Of a stretch of DNA of 64,000 nt, positions 9,398 through 18,240 are shown piece by piece. The notes beneath the pieces were generated by a model. It made no database searches and had not been told where the DNA came from. It saw only the letters and a program-made list of their open reading frames with translations. Position 1 is the stretch's first letter, and every line of letters begins with the position of its first letter. The stretch covers positions 124,001-188,000 of the forward strand of contig JAQGEF010000007.1 in the NCBI GenBank assembly GCA_027854065.1. The letters are read 5' to 3'. Position numbers and translations under genes: made by a program. Origin of the DNA: Polluticaenibacter yanchengensis (GTDB taxonomy: Bacteria > Bacteroidota > Bacteroidia > Chitinophagales > Chitinophagaceae).

Positions 9398-10405
9398 TTA
9401 ATGTTGTGTCTTAGCCTCTTCAAAAAAACGGATTTCCGGCTCTAAATTCAGTTCAGGATATTGTTGCTGCAGATCAACTGCTTTTCGATGCATTGTATGC
9501 AGGAATTTTAAATGCAATGCCGTATCCGGGTGCATTGGTTTATGATTAATAGCAAGGAACAAAGTATGGAGTTGTTTCAGCAGTTCATGGTCAGATTCTG
9601 CTATTACAGCCTGCGTAAATTTCTCCCAGACATATTGTGTAGCCTGGTGATTAGGATGAACCATATCTTCCGCATAAAACCGGTAATCCCTCAAGTCGTC
9701 AATAATCAGTTCGTAAGATGGAAAATACTGTACAAAATCATAAGCAGACTCCATTTCCGCCACCAGGGAATGCAACAACGCTTTACTCCGGTTGTTTTCT
9801 ACCAATCCTTCCCTGAAATGTCTCACAGGGCTAATTGTAAATATCAACTGCAATTGAGGATTAAATGTCCTCAACCGGCTGATTAATCCCGTCATACTTA
9901 ACTTCAGCTCTTCATAAGTAGCCAGAACATGATTAAAATGCTTTTGAGGTATTTTATGGCAATTAGCCGCTACATTCCCTACTGTACTGTTATATTCATC
10001 ACTGTTCAATTTGTAAAGGAATGCAGAACCCAAAGTCAGGATCAAAAAATCAGCATTCAACAGATGCTCATGCGCCGCCTCAATACTACTGTTAATCGCA
10101 TCAAGCGTCTTTTCCGCTTTAGTATAAGAATAGTCACTATGATGGTCCCAGCTCTGCCACAATTCATTATAATAAAACAGGTCAGATTCCGTATACTTTT
10201 TCTTTTGAATGTAAGATTCTATCGCATTCGAGATACTTACAGGATTAAATAATATACCATTGGGATTTTCACAAACATTAAACCGGTACTGCTTTAGCCG
10301 TTTACCTATATGATCTGTAAAACAGCTACCTACCAGCATCACATGGTCACCAACTTTTAACTGGTGTTTAAACGGCTTTACCTGAAGTTCCAATCTGAAT
10401 TGCAT
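9398..10405 (-). CDS. GSCFA domain protein
   Basis: A 335-residue protein with the N-terminal GSCFT (26-30) and NPNGILFNP segments that define the GSCFA family, an SGNH-like hydrolase fold group frequent in Bacteroidota. The GSCF serine/cysteine region and a later DMVHPNH (Asp and His) correspond to the expected active site. No signal peptide is seen. Its substrate is unknown; related proteins have been linked to acyl-ester removal or transfer. Single gene with convergent upstream neighbour. Confidence 0.85.
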   Translation of the reverse strand: MQFRLELQVKPFKHQLKVGDHVMLVGSCFTDHIGKRLKQYRFNVCENPNGILFNPVSISNAIESYIQKKKYTESDLFYYNELWQSWDHHSDYSYTKAEKTLDAINSSIEAAHEHLLNADFLILTLGSAFLYKLNSDEYNSTVGNVAANCHKIPQKHFNHVLATYEELKLSMTGLISRLRTFNPQLQLIFTISPVRHFREGLVENNRSKALLHSLVAEMESAYDFVQYFPSYELIIDDLRDYRFYAEDMVHPNHQATQYVWEKFTQAVIAESDHELLKQLHTLFLAINHKPMHPDTALHLKFLHTMHRKAVDLQQQYPELNLEPEIRFFEEAKTQH

Positions 10406-10568
10406 ACCTGCAAAATAAAAGAAAATTTCAGTCTAAATAAGCCTTATAAGCCCTCTCCTATCCCCCTTAAACTTTACAATACCTTTTTTTCTATTTTATA
10501 TATATTTTTTCAATTAAATGGTTTAATTTGTATAAATATTGCATGTCATAGGATTAAACATAGGGATT

Positions 10569-12107
10569 ATGAAAATTAAAAGAAAATATAGCTTCGGATT
10601 TTTACTTATTATGTTATCTGTTTTTAGCATTTCTCTTAAAGCACAACGCGTGATTTATAGTGAACTTAATAAAAGCGAGAATAACAGGACCGGATTTGAG
10701 ATCATCGGCAGGTACCAGAATAATTTTTTGATTTACAAAAATCATAATGACAATTCTTATATCAGCGTTTACGACAATGATATGAAACTGACTGAAAATA
10801 TCGATCTCACTTTTGTACCTAAAAAAGTGATCGAAACCGATTTTGTCACCTATCCTTCCCACTCATACATGTTTTTCCAGAACAATGTAAAAGGAGTAGT
10901 AAGCATCCAGATGGTAAAACTGGATATAACAGGCCATCCAATGACCAGCCCTATCGAATTAGATACCACCAAAGTATCCGGCAACTCAAAAGATAAAATC
11001 TATTCTGTACTGGTAAGTGAAAACAAGCAAAACATCATGTTGATAAAAGTGAATACCAGGGATGAAAAACGCTATCTGGTAAAAACACTCTTATACAACG
11101 CATCAATGGAATTACAAAATTCCACCACCTTTATTTTACCAATGAAAGACCGCAACGACTTCTTAACCGATTTCGTATTGGACAATGATGCCAACCTTGT
11201 ATTTGGCAGAGGTACCAGGGCAGGCAATACAGATAATATCAGCAGGTATGCCCTTATAACAAAAGCACCGGCCAGCTCAATTCTGATGACAACAGAGTTA
11301 CCTCTGGACAATGTTGCCCTTGATGCCGTAAAACTAAAAGTGGATAATTATAATAACCGTTACCTGTTTACCGGCTTCTATTACAAATCCAAAAGAGGCG
11401 GTAATATCGAAGGCGTTTCAAATGCCATTTTCGATAAAAAAACCAACTCATGGGTAGTTAGAAACCTGATGCCGTTAGATGATGAACTAAGAGAAGATGC
11501 CCGTGGAGAAAGCAGTTTCAAATCCGCTTTCAACGATTATTTCCTTAAAGAGATCTTTACACTAAAAGACGGCAGTTTTATGATTGTGGCGGAAGCCAGT
11601 TATCAAACCAGCCGTGGCGGTTATAATCCTTACAATCGCTGGGGCGGTATGTATGGCACGCCAATGGATTTTTACGGATACGGTTATGGACGATACAATC
11701 CGTATTTATATGGCCCGTATTCCAATTCATTCAACAGTTCTACCAGGTACAATGCCGATAATATCATTGTAATATCTTTTGACAGCACCGGCAAAATGCT
11801 TTTCAGTAATGTATTAAGAAAGACTCAATACGAAGACGAAGGCAATAACACCATCAGTTATACCACTGTTAATACCGGCAATGCCTTATGTTTTGTTTAT
11901 AACGAATCCGACAGGCGGGATTTACTATTAAGCTACCAGAGCATTGATGGCGCCGGTAAGGTCACCCGCCCGCCGACATTCAAAAACCTGGAACGCAACT
12001 ATAAATTTTATCCGCGCTTCGGCAAACAAGTATCCTCTACCATTGTAATTATACCCGCAGTTTATAAAAACAACCTGGTATTCGGCAAAGTAGATTTTGT
12101 AAATTAA
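10569..12107 (+). CDS. Secreted protein of unknown function
   Basis: About 512 residues starting at the ATG at 10569; ten extra in-frame codons upstream are discarded because MKIKRKYSFGFLLIMLSVF is a clean signal peptide ending near LKA-QR. The body reads like a beta-propeller or long beta-sheet protein with repeated short strands, but no known domain was recognised. Residues about 360-395 form a Gly/Tyr/Asn-rich low-complexity insert (GYGYGRYNPYLYG). The stop is 3 bases from the next small gene, so they likely share a transcript. Confidence 0.75.
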   Translation: MKIKRKYSFGFLLIMLSVFSISLKAQRVIYSELNKSENNRTGFEIIGRYQNNFLIYKNHNDNSYISVYDNDMKLTENIDLTFVPKKVIETDFVTYPSHSYMFFQNNVKGVVSIQMVKLDITGHPMTSPIELDTTKVSGNSKDKIYSVLVSENKQNIMLIKVNTRDEKRYLVKTLLYNASMELQNSTTFILPMKDRNDFLTDFVLDNDANLVFGRGTRAGNTDNISRYALITKAPASSILMTTELPLDNVALDAVKLKVDNYNNRYLFTGFYYKSKRGGNIEGVSNAIFDKKTNSWVVRNLMPLDDELREDARGESSFKSAFNDYFLKEIFTLKDGSFMIVAEASYQTSRGGYNPYNRWGGMYGTPMDFYGYGYGRYNPYLYGPYSNSFNSSTRYNADNIIVISFDSTGKMLFSNVLRKTQYEDEGNNTISYTTVNTGNALCFVYNESDRRDLLLSYQSIDGAGKVTRPPTFKNLERNYKFYPRFGKQVSSTIVIIPAVYKNNLVFGKVDFVN

Positions 12108-12110
12108 AAT

Positions 12111-12338
12111 ATGAATACAGTAGAAATAGATAAAGAAGATATTGAAAACTGGCAGGCAGAACAGAATCTATTTGAATTAAAAAACAGGTTTAGCAATGCC
12201 AGAAGAATCATTAATGCAGGAGGTACCTGTAATATTATAAGGCAGGACAAAGTCATGAATCTCACATTTTCCGTGCATGAATTCAGCAACCTGGAAGATT
12301 TTGACAAATACTATAAAGACCTGACCAAGTATTTATAA
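12111..12338 (+). CDS. Small conserved-type protein, 75 aa
   Basis: Seventy-five residues, charged, without signal peptide. The central part (RRIINAGGTCNIIRQDKV) and the C-terminal LEDFDKYYKDLTKYL suggest a small alpha/beta fold. It starts 3 bases after the secreted-protein gene and is followed by a strong terminator, so it closes that operon. Function not recognised. Confidence 0.65.
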   Translation: MNTVEIDKEDIENWQAEQNLFELKNRFSNARRIINAGGTCNIIRQDKVMNLTFSVHEFSNLEDFDKYYKDLTKYL

Positions 12339-12344
12339 CCCACG

Positions 12345-12375
12345 AAGACCTTGCCGTAATTTTCGGCAAGGTCTT
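12345..12375 (+). terminator. Intrinsic terminator
   Basis: Perfect stem GACCTTGCCG / CGGCAAGGTC (12347-12356 and 12364-12373), extended by A-T pairs, 7-base loop, followed by TTTCCTTTTCTT. Confidence 0.9.
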
Positions 12376-12397
12376 TCCTTTTCTTAAGCCGTTTATT

Positions 12398-12405
12398 TAT
12401 TTTTG
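12398..12405 (+). promoter_or_regulatory. Putative -7 box of the HopJ-like gene
   Basis: TATTTTTG fits TAnnTTTG and lies 18 bases before the ATG at 12424. It overlaps the in-frame TTG at 12403, which argues that the TTG is not the start. Confidence 0.5.
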
Positions 12406-12423
12406 ACGCAAAAATTACGATTA

Positions 12424-12744
12424 ATGAGTTTACCATTTAAAGAAGGTTTTGTATTTGCAGATGTATTGGCATTTATAAGCGAGAATTATGAATACGAAGC
12501 CAGCGCTTTTAAAAACGGCGACCTGAACAATGCAGCCACCGAAAACCAGGGCAGTTGCAAAGTATTCAGCTACGCAAAACTAAAGAATTTAAGCCAGGAA
12601 GAAACTTTGCAATTATTCGCGGAGCATTATAAGAACGTTTTAGAAAACCCGGATGCGGATAATCACCAGAATATCCGTAATTTCTTAAAATATGGCTGGG
12701 ATGGCATAACATTTGAAAAAACAGCATTAAAGCCAATCCACTAG
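12424..12744 (+). CDS. HopJ type III effector-like protein
   Basis: A 106-residue cytoplasmic protein of the HopJ family, named after a Pseudomonas effector but widespread in non-pathogens. Diagnostic segments are DVLAFISENYEY, the AFKNGDLNNA turn, NQGSCKVFSYAKL, and HQNIRNFLKYGWDGI near the end. The role in free-living bacteria is not known; no secretion system is nearby. The start is the ATG just after a -7 box. It is a single gene between two terminators. Confidence 0.85.
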   Translation: MSLPFKEGFVFADVLAFISENYEYEASAFKNGDLNNAATENQGSCKVFSYAKLKNLSQEETLQLFAEHYKNVLENPDADNHQNIRNFLKYGWDGITFEKTALKPIH

Positions 12745-12746
12745 CG

Positions 12747-12779
12747 AAAAGCCTTGAATCCAAAAAGTTCAAGGCTTTT
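12747..12779 (+). terminator. Intrinsic terminator
   Basis: Perfect 12-bp stem AAAAGCCTTGAA / TTCAAGGCTTTT with a 9-base loop and a T run, 3 bases after the HopJ-like stop. Confidence 0.9.
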
Positions 12780-12797
12780 TTATGAATACAATTATCC

Positions 12798-12957
12798 GGG
12801 CTGTCAGCTTCAGTAATTCTAATCGGCATTTGTCCGGCGAGCTTATGGCTCCGCTACGCTCGGTGTATTTTTGCAGGGCATTTCAGGTAAATGATATACT
12901 TAATGCCCCCTGCAAAAATACACTGCCTCCTTCGTCGGCACCAACGCATGCCGCAGC
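12798..12957. repeat. Interspersed repeat, family E, copy E3 (reverse orientation)
   Basis: Reverse complement of the 29102 and 38769 elements at its ends: it starts GGGCTGTCAGCTTCAG and ends CATGCCGCAGC. Its centre is a long hairpin with arms at 12863-12882 and 12902-12923 (GTATTTTTGCAGGGCATT and its complement with two extra C). It lies 3' of the HopJ-like gene. The rest of the 12745-13186 gap (12958-13186) is AT-rich and shows no gene. Confidence 0.75.
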
Positions 12958-13186
12958 TTTTCAGCATCCAAATATTAATTTGTCATTTTAAAACACAAAC
13001 TGAATATTAAATGCATAGAATCAATATATTTGATACCATCATCCATCTATTTAAAACCAAATACATTAGTAACATCACTAATTAAACTGATGATTAAACA
13101 GCCATTTTAAAAGCTTTACTTAAAGTCTTTTAAATACAACCGGCAGGCAAAGTCTCCCCCAGCTGTTATCACAACTCACTAACGGA

Positions 13187-14560
13187 ATGAAATACTTAAT
13201 ATTATTAATAACACTTTTCCCTTTAAGAACATTGGCATGTTCAGCCTTCTTTAGTAACAGCAATGATAAAATTCTAGCCAAAAATTTCGATTGGGGTTCA
13301 GGACAAGGATATATCATCAAAAATAGAAGCGGACAAAAAAAATTCTCTTATGGCCTTAGAGGTTCCAATAATGCCAGCTGGACTTCTAAATACGGCTCCA
13401 TCACTTTTAACCAGATCGGTAAAGAATTTCCCTATGGAGGCATCAATGAGAAGGGATTGGTGGTGGAGCAACTTTGGATGTCAGAAAGTATATATCCCAA
13501 CAATAACAATCAAACCATTTCCGAACTTGAATGGATACAATATCAGTTAGACAATTTTACCACTATTGATGAAATTATTTCAAACTTAAACCTGCTGACT
13601 ATAAAACCAATAGCCACCATCCATTATTTTATTGCAGATAAAAACGGACAATCTGCAGTCATAGATTTTGTAGAAGGAAAAGTGATCGTAAACAAAAAAG
13701 AAGGCAGCAACCAGGTTATTACAAATGAAACATTTACCAGGTCAGAGAAATATTATGCCATCAATAAACATAATATTGATAAAAACTCAAGAACACATTT
13801 TGACAGATTTTGCCAGATAAAAAACAGTTTGGCAAATATTGAAATTGAAAACCCGGGCCAGGCTTTTGAGATTTTAAATAACAGTTCGGAAAACAGAGAA
13901 AATTATAAAACCTACTGGACGATTGTATATAATTTAAGTACTTTAACCGTTTACTTTAAATCTTTTGACAATAAAACAGTCAAACAATTTAATCTATCAG
14001 AAATAAACTTTAACCCCGGCTCAAATATTCAAGCGTCAAAAATCAACCAGGATAATTTTAAACTTGAAGATTACTCTTTTGCAATGAACAAGCAACTGTT
14101 TATTACGTCTATGAAAATGATGGGCTTAAAAATAGATGAAGAGTCTGGTGCGATACATCAAATGAATCCCGGCCAAAATAGAATTGACAAAATATACCAG
14201 GACAACTACATCGACCTGAAGATTACATTTCTTTCAAAATCCGGAAAAGGAAACATTTACTACACCATAATGAACGGACAAGAAAATTTTCATAAAAGAA
14301 GAGGTATAAAAAGCGGTTTATTTCCAATACAAAAAAAAGAGAACAAACAGATGATTTATGGAATGCCCAAAGGAGAATTTGCATTGGCTTGTTTTCAGGA
14401 TACTAATCTTGATAATAAAATAGATACAAAAATATTTGGGATACCGAAAAACTATGGCTTTTCCGGAAACAAAAGAGGATTCTTTGGCACGCCACCAAAT
14501 TACGATCAAGCCAAAATAAATTTTACAGAAGATACTGAGATAATTGTAAAGATTAAATAA
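13187..14560 (+). CDS. Penicillin-acylase-like hydrolase fused to DUF2141
   Basis: A 457-residue secreted protein. A 17-residue signal peptide ends in LRTLA, directly before C18, which would become the N-terminal nucleophile of an Ntn hydrolase of the choloylglycine/penicillin V acylase (linear amide C-N hydrolase) group; CSAFF and the conserved KNFDW (D35) agree. GGINEKGLVVEQLW is the second family landmark. Residues about 345-457 form a DUF2141 domain, with FQDTNLDNKIDTKIFG and the final beta strand. The acyl substrate is unknown. The enzyme may act on N-acyl amides such as homoserine lactones or bile-type conjugates, but this is inference. Confidence 0.8.
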   Translation: MKYLILLITLFPLRTLACSAFFSNSNDKILAKNFDWGSGQGYIIKNRSGQKKFSYGLRGSNNASWTSKYGSITFNQIGKEFPYGGINEKGLVVEQLWMSESIYPNNNNQTISELEWIQYQLDNFTTIDEIISNLNLLTIKPIATIHYFIADKNGQSAVIDFVEGKVIVNKKEGSNQVITNETFTRSEKYYAINKHNIDKNSRTHFDRFCQIKNSLANIEIENPGQAFEILNNSSENRENYKTYWTIVYNLSTLTVYFKSFDNKTVKQFNLSEINFNPGSNIQASKINQDNFKLEDYSFAMNKQLFITSMKMMGLKIDEESGAIHQMNPGQNRIDKIYQDNYIDLKITFLSKSGKGNIYYTIMNGQENFHKRRGIKSGLFPIQKKENKQMIYGMPKGEFALACFQDTNLDNKIDTKIFGIPKNYGFSGNKRGFFGTPPNYDQAKINFTEDTEIIVKIK

Positions 14561-15148
14561 TAAGAGACCACTGAATTTGCGAAATTTAAGCCTTTCTCTT
14601 TACAATAACTACTGGACCAATATTATATATAGCATGTATAAAAAGATTTAATATATCGGGTTTAAAGAGAATTAAGAAAGTACTATCACGTATAACAAAA
14701 AAGATATAACAGGTGCTTGCAAATATGTAAAAGTAGAATACCTTTAGTACAGCAAGAGTCGGTAATAGAATCCTGAGTGAGTATGTACATTATCATTCTC
14801 TAATGTTTAGCAGCTCAACATTTTTTGTTATCAATAACACAGACACAGTATTAACACATATCGGGATTCTTACTACAGGCACTTTAAAACAAGATTATAA
14901 ACCTACAAAAAACTTTTTTGACAATTGATTGCATTATTTTCTTCCATTAAATAAGAGTTTATTCACCAATAAGAACAGCGTATTAATGAGAAGATCACAG
15001 GAGCACTATCTAAAAAGATAGCCTCTACCTGCAAATACATTGAGCAACAGCAGACAATTACATTACTATTCAACATATTATTTCAAGGGATTTCATCTGG
15101 ATATAAGACGGCACCAACTTTAAAACCTATACCAAAACTAAAAACAAA
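14561..15148. other. 588-bp gap without a supported gene
   Basis: AT-rich sequence with stops in all frames. The longest sensible frame is 41 codons (14803-14928), with no start context and no recognised family. No hairpin terminator, promoter consensus or repeat copy was recognised. It could hold decayed coding sequence or a small RNA, but nothing supports either. Confidence 0.4.
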
Positions 15149-15871
15149 ATGATACGTCTAATTTATGAATCTTTGCTTCAGGTATTATTTCTGGTACCGT
15201 TTATTATACCCGGCATCAGAAATAACAAAAATATCAAGATTGGTATTTTACTGTTAGCTTTTTTACTGTTTATTGTAACATCGGTATCAACAGACTTTTT
15301 TGCAAATGTTTCCATTTTTGAGGGTCAACAATGGAACTGGGTAGGGAAAGCAGTTTCTCTTTTCATAGTTCTAGTTTTCATATACGCTTACAAACCCATA
15401 ACCAACAGTCAATTTGGTATGACTGCAAAAATTGAAACCAATAAGACAACACCCATTTTCCTTGTTTGCACAGGTTATTTTGTTCTCCGTTTAATACTTT
15501 ATCTTACAATAACCAAACACACAGAAAGCTTCCATCTCGAAACAATTTTATTCCAGTTCATAATGGCAGGCACTGCAGAAGAAATTATTTTCAGGGGTGC
15601 TTTATTAACACTTTTAAACCAGGTCTTTCTTAAACCAAAATGGACATTGATAAATGTAAGTTTTGGTTGGTCTGCTATCATTACAAGCCTTTTATTTGGT
15701 TTTACTCATGGTATATTGTTAGACGGCAACTATCATTTTCACGTTAATTTTCCAGCTATTTTAAGGACCGCTTTTGATGGATTCCTGTTTGCTCTACTGG
15801 CCGAAAAAACAAAAAGCCTAATGCCCGGCATTCTGTTTCACAACGCCTTAAACCTGATTGGCAATCATTGA
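15149..15871 (+). CDS. CPBP family intramembrane metalloprotease
   Basis: A 240-residue membrane protein with about six to eight hydrophobic helices. The CPBP (Abi/CAAX protease) motifs are all present: E144-E145 with R149 in GTAEEIIFRG, H187 in GFTHG, and H231-N232 in FHNALN. These residues form the glutamate-histidine active site in related proteases. The usual roles are processing of prenylated or small peptides and self-immunity to bacteriocins; which applies here is unknown. The gene stands alone after a long gap. Confidence 0.85.
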   Translation: MIRLIYESLLQVLFLVPFIIPGIRNNKNIKIGILLLAFLLFIVTSVSTDFFANVSIFEGQQWNWVGKAVSLFIVLVFIYAYKPITNSQFGMTAKIETNKTTPIFLVCTGYFVLRLILYLTITKHTESFHLETILFQFIMAGTAEEIIFRGALLTLLNQVFLKPKWTLINVSFGWSAIITSLLFGFTHGILLDGNYHFHVNFPAILRTAFDGFLFALLAEKTKSLMPGILFHNALNLIGNH

Positions 15872-15885
15872 CGGATATTTAAATT

Positions 15886-15920
15886 CAGGTATATAAAATG
15901 ATAAAAAATATACCTGTTTT
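15886..15920 (+). terminator. Probable intrinsic terminator
   Basis: Stem CAGGTATA / TATACCTG with an AT-rich 15-base loop and TTTT after it, 15 bases past the CPBP stop. Confidence 0.55.
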
Positions 15921-15937
15921 ATCTTAAAACAATTATA

Positions 15938-17170
15938 ATGGAAAAAATACTCAAATCAGCTATTTTGTTACTCATACTCTCATGCCAGTTAAGATGCATC
16001 GGGCAGAAGATTAGCTATATCTATATAAAAGATATTCCTGCAACAGCCGATTATGTGGAAGACTTCAAAAAAGTATCGGATAATGTGAATGAAAAATATA
16101 CTCATTTAAAAGATAAAAACATCAATGGTATTATATTGCAAAACGAATACCTGGCAAAAGTAAAAAATGCCAAAACAAATCTTGAGTACGGCAGTCTCCT
16201 GATCCAGTATTTCGCTTCATTAAATAATAGTCATTCCAACGCGATCTTTAAAAAATTTTATATAAACTGTTCCGCACTGTTACTGGACAACCATGTTTTT
16301 ATATCTTATATCGGCGATAGCGTTTTCCTGAAAAATGGCATAAAAGAAAAGGATGAAATTTTAAAAATAAACAATTCCCCTGTACTGACTTATATCCGGA
16401 ACGAATCCAAATTCACATCAGCGTCAACAGACTTGCATCGCACCTATTTAACTGTAAGCGGTCTTTTTTCAAGTTATTTTGAAGAAAGCAGAACTTACAC
16501 CATCAAAACATCTTCAGGTGAAAAAGACGTAACTATTCATTTTGGTGAAACGCCTTTAGACAAAACAAGTACTACCAGCAATCAAACGCCCGGAAAAATA
16601 GAAAGCAAAATATTAAATGACAGTGTCGCTTATATATCCATATTAAGTATGACGGGGAATGTGGTGGAAGAATTTATTAAAGCATTTGATACATTATCCA
16701 GAAAACCTTTTCTAATTATTGACGTCAGAAGAAACCAGGGCGGTAACTCCGGCAATTCTGAGAAAATAGCTGAATATTTAATATCGGAAAAACAAAAAGC
16801 CTGCGTCAGTAACCGGTGGTTAAATCCTAAAGACAACCACTTTACAGGAAGATTGTTTATACTCACGAGCCCATACACCGTTTCTGCAGCAGAAAGCTTT
16901 GTTCTTGATTTATTGGAGAGTAATAATGCCACTATTATAGGTATGCCCACAGCAGGTGATACAGGCAATCAACCTCAGTTTTACAGCAGTACCCTTGGCT
17001 ATAGTTATTGGTTTCCTTCCCGGAATAAAGCACAGGTATCACCTAAAGGATTCCCAATGGAAGGAGAAAGCATAAAACCACATCTTGCTGTCTCAAAAAC
17101 GATCGCCGATTTTTTTGACAATAAAGATACCATTCTCGAATATGTTCTAACACTGATTAAAAACAAATAG
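15938..17170 (+). CDS. S41 family (tail-specific type) peptidase
   Basis: A 410-residue exported protein. The N-terminus is hydrophobic, with cysteines at 16 and 20 that could act as a lipobox (LILSC). The C-terminal half is an S41 protease domain: FLIIDVRRNQGGNSG is the strand-loop before the oxyanion hole, and S316 in TVSAAESFVL is the catalytic serine. GMPTAGDTGNQP follows, as in C-terminal processing peptidases and the retinoid-binding-like S41 subfamily. A PDZ-like region (about 105-200, KNGIKEKDEILKINN) precedes it. Substrate unknown. Confidence 0.85.
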   Translation: MEKILKSAILLLILSCQLRCIGQKISYIYIKDIPATADYVEDFKKVSDNVNEKYTHLKDKNINGIILQNEYLAKVKNAKTNLEYGSLLIQYFASLNNSHSNAIFKKFYINCSALLLDNHVFISYIGDSVFLKNGIKEKDEILKINNSPVLTYIRNESKFTSASTDLHRTYLTVSGLFSSYFEESRTYTIKTSSGEKDVTIHFGETPLDKTSTTSNQTPGKIESKILNDSVAYISILSMTGNVVEEFIKAFDTLSRKPFLIIDVRRNQGGNSGNSEKIAEYLISEKQKACVSNRWLNPKDNHFTGRLFILTSPYTVSAAESFVLDLLESNNATIIGMPTAGDTGNQPQFYSSTLGYSYWFPSRNKAQVSPKGFPMEGESIKPHLAVSKTIADFFDNKDTILEYVLTLIKNK

Positions 17171-17231
17171 ATTCTATCTTAAATAATACAAAGTATAACG
17201 TAATAAGCATTAGGAAATTATTGAAAAAATG

Positions 17232-17239
17232 TATATTTG
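17232..17239 (+). promoter_or_regulatory. Putative -7 promoter box
   Basis: TATATTTG fits TAnnTTTG and lies 32 bases before the ATG of the barrel protein. No -33 TTTG at 19 bases. Confidence 0.5.
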
Positions 17240-17270
17240 AGGACTCAGATAAAATACGACAACCCCAAAA

Positions 17271-17987
17271 ATGAAAAAATATCATTTCCTCAAAACATTG
17301 CTGTTTGCCGGTATTGCTTTACTTATCAATGAAAGTGCATCTGCACAAACCGACCCTGTAAGCTTCGGAATAAAAGCCGGTTACAATTTATCCGGTGCCA
17401 GTGTCAATGACGCTACCGGTACAAATTCAAAATCCGGTTATCATATTGGCGGTACGGTTGAATATTCCTTATCAAAAAAAATCCTGATTCAATCAGGCTT
17501 GATATTTTCGACCAAAGGTTCCAAAATACACCAACTTAATGCAAGCGGTTATATCCCTCAGCCACCTGATGACACGCATACATTCAATCAATCTTATTTA
17601 ATATTACCGGTGTACGGCGCTTACAAACTAAATATAAAAAAAGATGTCAATATTGTATTTGCAGCAGGGCCTTACCTTGGATATGGCATAGGTGGAAAAA
17701 CCACTCAAAAACTTAATAAGGGCGCATGGAGTGAAGGCGTTACTGAAATAAGCTGGAATACATTCGGAGACGGTATTTATGACACCACCCGTGACTGGTT
17801 ACGTGGCACAACATTAAAACGCCTGGATGTTGGCGTCGGTGCAAATATTAATGTGGAATATCGTCAATTTATTCTTGGTATTGGTTACGAACAGGGACTA
17901 AGAAATATTGCTGAACAAGCCTATCATAAAAACCTTAAGTATAAAAATAACAACCTACAGTTTTCTTTAGCTTATAAATTACGATAA
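17271..17987 (+). CDS. PorT-like outer-membrane beta-barrel protein
   Basis: A 238-residue protein with a signal peptide (MKKYHFLKTLLFAGIALL, cleavage after SASA). The mature part has alternating strands such as FGIKAGYNLSGA, YHIGGTVEYSLSKKILIQSGL and FILGIGYEQGLRNI, typical of small eight-stranded PorT/OmpW-like barrels. It ends in aromatic-rich FSLAYKLR, as expected for Bam-inserted proteins. It sits in the outer membrane; cargo or partner unknown. Single gene with its own promoter. Confidence 0.8.
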   Translation: MKKYHFLKTLLFAGIALLINESASAQTDPVSFGIKAGYNLSGASVNDATGTNSKSGYHIGGTVEYSLSKKILIQSGLIFSTKGSKIHQLNASGYIPQPPDDTHTFNQSYLILPVYGAYKLNIKKDVNIVFAAGPYLGYGIGGKTTQKLNKGAWSEGVTEISWNTFGDGIYDTTRDWLRGTTLKRLDVGVGANINVEYRQFILGIGYEQGLRNIAEQAYHKNLKYKNNNLQFSLAYKLR

Positions 17988-18127
17988 ACGTTTAATAATA
18001 AAGAGGAGTATCCCCCAAGAAAATCAGCGCTAATCAGCGGTTGTATTTTTCTGCGGAATCAGCGGAAAATGATTCAGTCTATATATGAATGCCATTGGTT
18101 CGAAAATATGTAAACCCGATCAATTAA

Positions 18128-18183
18128 TATTCTGCCGTTGCAGTGAGTGACACAACGATGCTTAATAGTAATACAAATGACCG
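18128..18183. repeat. Interspersed repeat, family C, copy C2
   Basis: Best-preserved copy: GCAGTGAGTGACACAACG, then ATGCTTAATAGTAATAC. It abuts the inverted repeat at 18184 and lies 3' of the minus-strand gene ending at 18241. Upstream (18020-18075) are three short copies of AATCAGCG, probably an unrelated decayed repeat. Confidence 0.85.
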
Positions 18184-18230
18184 CTCAATAAAAATCCCAA
18201 TCTTATAATGAGATTGGGATTTTTATTGAG
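18184..18230. terminator. Bidirectional terminator
   Basis: A perfect 20-bp inverted repeat, CTCAATAAAAATCCCAATCT and its complement, around the loop TATAATG. It lies between convergent genes (stops at 17987 and 18241). The GC core ATCCCAATCT is flanked by A and T runs, so it can work in both directions. Confidence 0.9.
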
Positions 18231-18240
18231 TATATATAAA

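Noticed and set aside
12782..12991. 69-codon plus-strand open frame
   Set aside because: It runs through the family E repeat with its central hairpin, so the frame is an artefact of the repeat.
14803..14928. 41-codon open frame in the gap before the CPBP gene
   Set aside because: Short, no promoter or start context, no family match, AT-rich surroundings; probably chance or decayed sequence.
18020..18075. Short repeated AATCAGCG units after the barrel gene
   Set aside because: Looks like a decayed common intergenic repeat, but only three irregular units are present, too little to define an element.
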